Positions 47,836 to 50,836 of a stretch of 50,836 bases of DNA are shown in pieces. The notes below the pieces were generated by a model, which saw only the letters and a program-made list of their open reading frames with translations, was not told the DNA's origin and did no database searches. The position numbers and the translations under genes are program-made. The stretch covers positions 1-50,836 of the forward strand of contig CAUFRY010000011.1 of the NCBI GenBank assembly GCA_959028445.1, given 5' to 3'. Source of the stretch: an uncultured Collinsella sp. (GTDB lineage: Bacteria > Actinomycetota > Coriobacteriia > Coriobacteriales > Coriobacteriaceae). Position 1 is the stretch's first letter, and the number at the start of each line of letters is the position of its first letter.

Positions 47836-49515
47836 CTAGTCGCGCGTGAGCTTGCGGTGGATACGATGCGGCTGGGCTGCGTCCTCGCCAAGGCGCTCGA
47901 TGCGGTTGGCCTGATAGGCCTCGAAGTTGCCCTCAAACCAATACCAGTTGCCCGGATTCTCGTCGGTGCCCTCCCACGCCAGAATGTGCGTGGCGACGCG
48001 GTCCAGGAACATACGGTCGTGGCTAATGACCACCGAGCAGCCCGGGAACTCGAGCAGTGCCGCTTCGAGCGAGGACAGCGTCTCGACGTCGAGGTCGTTC
48101 GTGGGCTCGTCGAGGAGCAGCAGGTTGCCGCCCTGCTTGAGCGTAAGCGCCAAGTTCAGACGGTTGCGCTCGCCACCGGAGAGTACGCCGGCGCGCTTCT
48201 GCTGGTCCTGGCCCTTAAAGCCAAAGCTCGCCACATAAGCGCGGCTCGGAACCTCGGTCTCGCCGACCATCATATGGTCCAAGCCATCCGAGACGACCTC
48301 CCACAGGTTCTTATCGGGGTCGATGCCAGAACGGTTCTGATCGACATAGGAGATCTTGACGGTCTCGCCCACCTCGAGCTCGCCCGAAGTCAGCGGCTCC
48401 AGGCCCACGATGGTCTTGAACAGCGTGGTCTTGCCCACACCGTTGGGGCCGATGACACCCACGATACCGTTGCGCGGCAGGGTGAACGATAGGTCGTCGA
48501 TGAGCACACGGCCATCGAACTCCTTGTGCAGGTGATGAGCCTCGAGCACCTTGTTGCCCAGACGCGGGCCCACGGGGATGCGGATGTCGGTCCAGTCGAG
48601 CTTCTGGCTTGCGCGGGCCTCGGCCTCCATCTCCTCGTAACGAGCCAGACGAGCCTTGTTCTTGGCCTGGCGAGCCTTGGGCGAGCTGCGTACCCACTCG
48701 AGCTCGGCCTCCATGCGCTTGGCGAGCTTGGCGTCGCGGTTGCCCTGCGCCTCGATACGGGCGGCCTTGGTCTCCAGATACGTGGAGTAGTTGCCCTTGT
48801 AGGGATAAAGGTGACCGCGGTCGACCTCGCAGATCCACTCGGCAACGTTATCCAGGAAGTAGCGATCGTGCGTGACGGCAAGCACCGCGCCCTGGTAGTT
48901 GTGCAGGAAGTGCTCGAGCCACAGGATCGACTCGGCGTCCAGGTGGTTCGTGGGCTCGTCGAGCAGCAGCAGGTCGGGAGCTTCGAGCAGCAGCTTGCAC
49001 AGGGCCACGCGACGGCGCTCGCCGCCGGAAAGTACGTTGACCGGCATGTCGGAATCGGGCAGCTGCAGGGCGTCCATGGCCTGGCCGAGCTTGGAATCGA
49101 TATCCCAGCCGTCAGCGGCGTCGATCTCGTCCTGGAGCTTGCCCATCTCGGCCATGAGGGCGTCCATGTCGCAGTCCGGGTCGCACATCTCCTCGCCGAT
49201 CTTGTTGAAGCGATCGACCTTGGCAATCATGTCGCCAAACGCCATGCGCACGTTCTCGATGACGGTCTTGTCGTCGTCGAGCGGCGGCTCCTGCTGCAGG
49301 ATGCCCACGGTGTAGCCGGGAGTGAGCCTGGCATCGCCGTTGGAGACCTCCTCGATGCCGGCCATGATCTTGAGCAGGGTCGACTTACCCATGCCGTTGG
49401 GACCCACGACGCCGATCTTGGCACCGGGGTAGAAGCTCAGGGTCACGTCGTCAAGGATTACCTTGTCGCCATGGGCCTTGCGAGCCTGATACATCTGGTA
49501 GATAAACTCCGCCAT
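47836..49515 (-). CDS. ettA: Energy-dependent translational throttle protein EttA
   Basis: A 559-residue ABC-F protein that binds the ribosomal E site and couples the start of elongation to ATP/ADP levels. Two ABC domains are present: GPNGMGKST then LSGGERRRVALCKLLL and LLLLDEPTNHLD; second, GPNGVGKTT then LSGGERNRLNLALTLK and LLLLDEPTNDLD. The long P-site-tRNA-contacting linker (about 240-310, YLETKAARIEAQGNRDAKLAKRMEAELEWVRSSPKARQAKNKARLARYEEM) and the C-terminal KLTRD-type end match EttA closely in length. It is the last full gene before sdpI. Confidence 0.95.
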   Translation of the reverse strand: MAEFIYQMYQARKAHGDKVILDDVTLSFYPGAKIGVVGPNGMGKSTLLKIMAGIEEVSNGDARLTPGYTVGILQQEPPLDDDKTVIENVRMAFGDMIAKVDRFNKIGEEMCDPDCDMDALMAEMGKLQDEIDAADGWDIDSKLGQAMDALQLPDSDMPVNVLSGGERRRVALCKLLLEAPDLLLLDEPTNHLDAESILWLEHFLHNYQGAVLAVTHDRYFLDNVAEWICEVDRGHLYPYKGNYSTYLETKAARIEAQGNRDAKLAKRMEAELEWVRSSPKARQAKNKARLARYEEMEAEARASQKLDWTDIRIPVGPRLGNKVLEAHHLHKEFDGRVLIDDLSFTLPRNGIVGVIGPNGVGKTTLFKTIVGLEPLTSGELEVGETVKISYVDQNRSGIDPDKNLWEVVSDGLDHMMVGETEVPSRAYVASFGFKGQDQQKRAGVLSGGERNRLNLALTLKQGGNLLLLDEPTNDLDVETLSSLEAALLEFPGCSVVISHDRMFLDRVATHILAWEGTDENPGNWYWFEGNFEAYQANRIERLGEDAAQPHRIHRKLTRD

Positions 49516-49606
49516 ATGTCTGTTCTATCCTTTCTACCTGCTGTTTCCCTATTCTTGATTCGCTTTAGTGGAAACGAAATGAGGGAACCAGCTCTGAAAC
49601 GTAACG

Positions 49607-49626
49607 AAAAAGGGGCATGGTTGCCC
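49607..49626 (-). terminator. Probable terminator of sdpRI
   Basis: GGGCA (49613-49617) pairs with TGCCC (49622-49626), and an A run at 49607-49611 gives T5 on the minus strand. The stem is only 5 bp but the layout is right for ending sdpI transcription. Confidence 0.5.
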
Positions 49627-49699
49627 ACACCCCCTAATACTACCTGGGAAAAGTCCCCCGGAACATACTATGAACTGCGTACGCTAGTTTTCCGCAACC

Positions 49700-50404
49700 T
49701 TAACGAGCGGCTCGCTGCGATTTGCGCCACAACAGATACGAGTAGACGTAGACGGCTCCAACCGAACCAAACGCCAGAACCGCAATCACCGCGGCGACGA
49801 CTTCACTCGAAAGCACGCTGCCTGCCACGCCCATCACAATCAGGCCAATACCCAGCACCATAAAGCAGGCGCCGCCAAAACGCTGAGTACGGCGCCAGTT
49901 CTCGGGATCGGCAAGCGCCCAAGGTGTCTTGATACCGAGCGTATAGTTCTGCTTCACACGCGGCAAGTAGTTGCCTACGCCGATGAACAGCAAACCGACA
50001 ACACCGGAAATCAGCACGTTAACCGAACCGACCGCCGGCACCACGCCCCAGACCGTAAGCTCTCCCAGCCAGCTTATGGCGCACATGAACAAGGTGAAGG
50101 CGATTACGAAGCCCTGGTAGAATTTGCCCGAGGTTCGATATGCCTCACCTTTGGGGTCGATGCGCGGCACCACGCAGAACATTGCGAGAAGCGCCAGAGG
50201 CAGCACGCCGAGCGCGGAGGCCATCCAGCTAGGACCCCAACCGTCGACGGCGCCGTTCGCGCCCCAGTGCGTGGGAATCTGCGCAGGCAAGCTCGGCATC
50301 ACCATGAGGTGCGCTACGACATTGGCGACGCACAGAGCGACCAGCGCAATCCACACGCGCGACGATACCCCCGTGGGGTGAATGCCCTTGTTTTCGTTAT
50401 TCAT
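49700..50404 (-). CDS. sdpI: SdpI family membrane protein
   Basis: A 234-residue integral membrane protein with six or seven hydrophobic segments. It has the DUF1648-type PSLPAQIPTHWGANGAVDGWGP motif after the first helix and the C-terminal SdpI motif with NYTLGIKTPWALADPENWRRT. In Bacillus SdpI protects against the SdpC toxin and senses it. ATG 50404 follows GGAAGGTGATAAGG and overlaps the sdpR stop by 8 bases; the ATG at 50446 lies inside sdpR. No sdpC-like gene is in the window. Confidence 0.9.
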   Translation of the reverse strand: MNNENKGIHPTGVSSRVWIALVALCVANVVAHLMVMPSLPAQIPTHWGANGAVDGWGPSWMASALGVLPLALLAMFCVVPRIDPKGEAYRTSGKFYQGFVIAFTLFMCAISWLGELTVWGVVPAVGSVNVLISGVVGLLFIGVGNYLPRVKQNYTLGIKTPWALADPENWRRTQRFGGACFMVLGIGLIVMGVAGSVLSSEVVAAVIAVLAFGSVGAVYVYSYLLWRKSQRAAR

Positions 50405-50675
50405 CCTTATCACCTTCCGTGTTTGTAAAGCCCATAAACCAGCCAATCAAATCCTGCATGACGGTGGTGTTTAAGCTGTATACGATGTTTTGGCCATGGC
50501 GCTCGTCGGTCACCAACCCGGCGTTTTTGAGCGTCGCCAAGTGATGGCTCAGCGACGGCTTACTGATATCGAAATGCTCGGCAAGCTCCCCCGCCGTGCA
50601 ATTGCCCTCGCGCAGCAACTCCAAAATGCGCCGTCGCGTTGGATCGGCAAGCGCCTTAAAACCCTCTCCCGGCAT
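50397..50675 (-). CDS. sdpR: SdpR-like ArsR family repressor
   Basis: A 92-residue winged-helix regulator of the ArsR/SmtB fold. The motif FKALADPTRRRILELLREGNCTAGELAEHFDISKPSLSHHLATLKNAGLV is almost canonical. No metal-binding cysteines are seen in the recognition helix region, so it is the SdpR-type, controlled by membrane sequestration onto SdpI rather than by metal. ATG 50675 follows GAGAGGAGG; the ATG at 50693 would include the site. Its own promoter contains the likely operator. Confidence 0.9.
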   Translation of the reverse strand: MPGEGFKALADPTRRRILELLREGNCTAGELAEHFDISKPSLSHHLATLKNAGLVTDERHGQNIVYSLNTTVMQDLIGWFMGFTNTEGDKDE

Positions 50676-50709
50676 AAGACCTCCTCTCATCATCTCTCAT
50701 GACGCGCAC

Positions 50710-50747
50710 ACTATACTCGATATTTAGATGTTTGTCTAATTGTCTAA
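50710..50747 (-). promoter_or_regulatory. sdpRI promoter and operator
   Basis: On the minus strand TAGACA (50738-50733) and TATAGT (50715-50710) are separated by exactly 17 bases. Two adjacent TTAGACAA words (50747-50740 and 50739-50732) cover the -35 region. A third, inverted ATCTAAA (50729-50723) lies in the spacer. This is a good autoregulatory site for SdpR. Confidence 0.8.
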
Positions 50748-50757
50748 TCTTACACTC

Positions 50758-50793
50758 AAAAAAATAGCCGCCCCCGCGTAATGCGAAGACGGC
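50758..50793 (-). terminator. Probable terminator of a gene beyond the right edge
   Basis: GCCG (50767-50770) pairs with CGGC (50790-50793), with a CGC/GCG inner pair. Seven A at 50758-50764 read as T7 on the minus strand. The gene it ends lies outside the window. Bases 50794-50836 show nothing recognisable. Confidence 0.5.
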
Positions 50794-50836
50794 CACTTCT
50801 CACGCCATAAACGTGTTTCGGAGTTGGCCAACCCGC

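Overview
The window looks like chromosomal DNA from an anaerobic, fermentative Coriobacteriia bacterium, most likely Collinsella or a close relative. This is an inference from protein character, not a database match. Supporting signs are high GC with GC-rich third codon positions, strong AGGAGG-type ribosome sites, an acetyl-diaminopimelate lysine branch, Pta with two acetate kinases, lactate dehydrogenase, a C69 dipeptidase, and a secreted lysozyme-like hydrolase. No rRNA, tRNA, CRISPR array or complete insertion sequence was seen.

Layout. 1-1.9 kb: an AT-richer secreted propeller-like membrane protein whose signal peptide is put out of frame by a nine-G tract. 2.2-4.4 kb (+): DJ-1/PfpI protein, Maf and a P1-family Ntn hydrolase. 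4.4-7.0 kb: two nested palindromic elements, a glycosyltransferase remnant, then GT2 and UDP-galactopyranose mutase (-). 7.1-11.1 kb: pta (+) facing two tandem ackA copies (-). 11.2-17.6 kb (-): MFS/LysR, HIT, xseB, xseA, a membrane Zn peptidase and RNase D. 17.7-24.5 kb (+): a lipid-kinase-like gene with a 30-residue membrane protein, the C69 peptidase, and an ECF transporter operon behind a leader peptide with three consecutive Trp codons. 24.6-26.7 kb (-): Asp/Glu racemase and an ATP-grasp ligase. 26.9-29 kb (+): MOSC protein and a cell-wall hydrolase. 29-32.5 kb (-): Ser/Thr kinase, XRE regulator, FxLYD protein with a hairpin-masked ribosome site, a small membrane protein and HigBA. 32.6-38 kb: an M20 deacylase (-) divergent from a lysine riboswitch and the lysA-dapA (fused), dapB, dapH operon (+). 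38-45 kb (-): nucleoid-associated protein, Mbeg1-like hydrolase, ldh, aminotransferase and nadE. 45.2-47.6 kb (+): two unknown proteins with low-complexity regions. 47.8-50.7 kb (-): ettA and sdpRI.

How the genes work together. Lysine/DAP synthesis is concentrated at 32.6-38 kb under lysine control, and the M20 deacylase and the aminotransferase at 41.8 kb could supply its two missing steps. Pta, two AckA copies and Ldh cover the ends of mixed-acid fermentation. The racemase and ATP-grasp ligase could make and attach D-aspartate to peptidoglycan. The Trp-codon leader implies that the ECF transporter imports tryptophan or a related compound.

The least ordinary features are the Trp-attenuated ECF operon, the G-tract signal-peptide frameshift, the LysA-DapA fusion, the masked ribosome site of the FxLYD gene, and two families of modular palindromic elements (repeated framework, different arms and hairpins) sitting at gene 3' ends.
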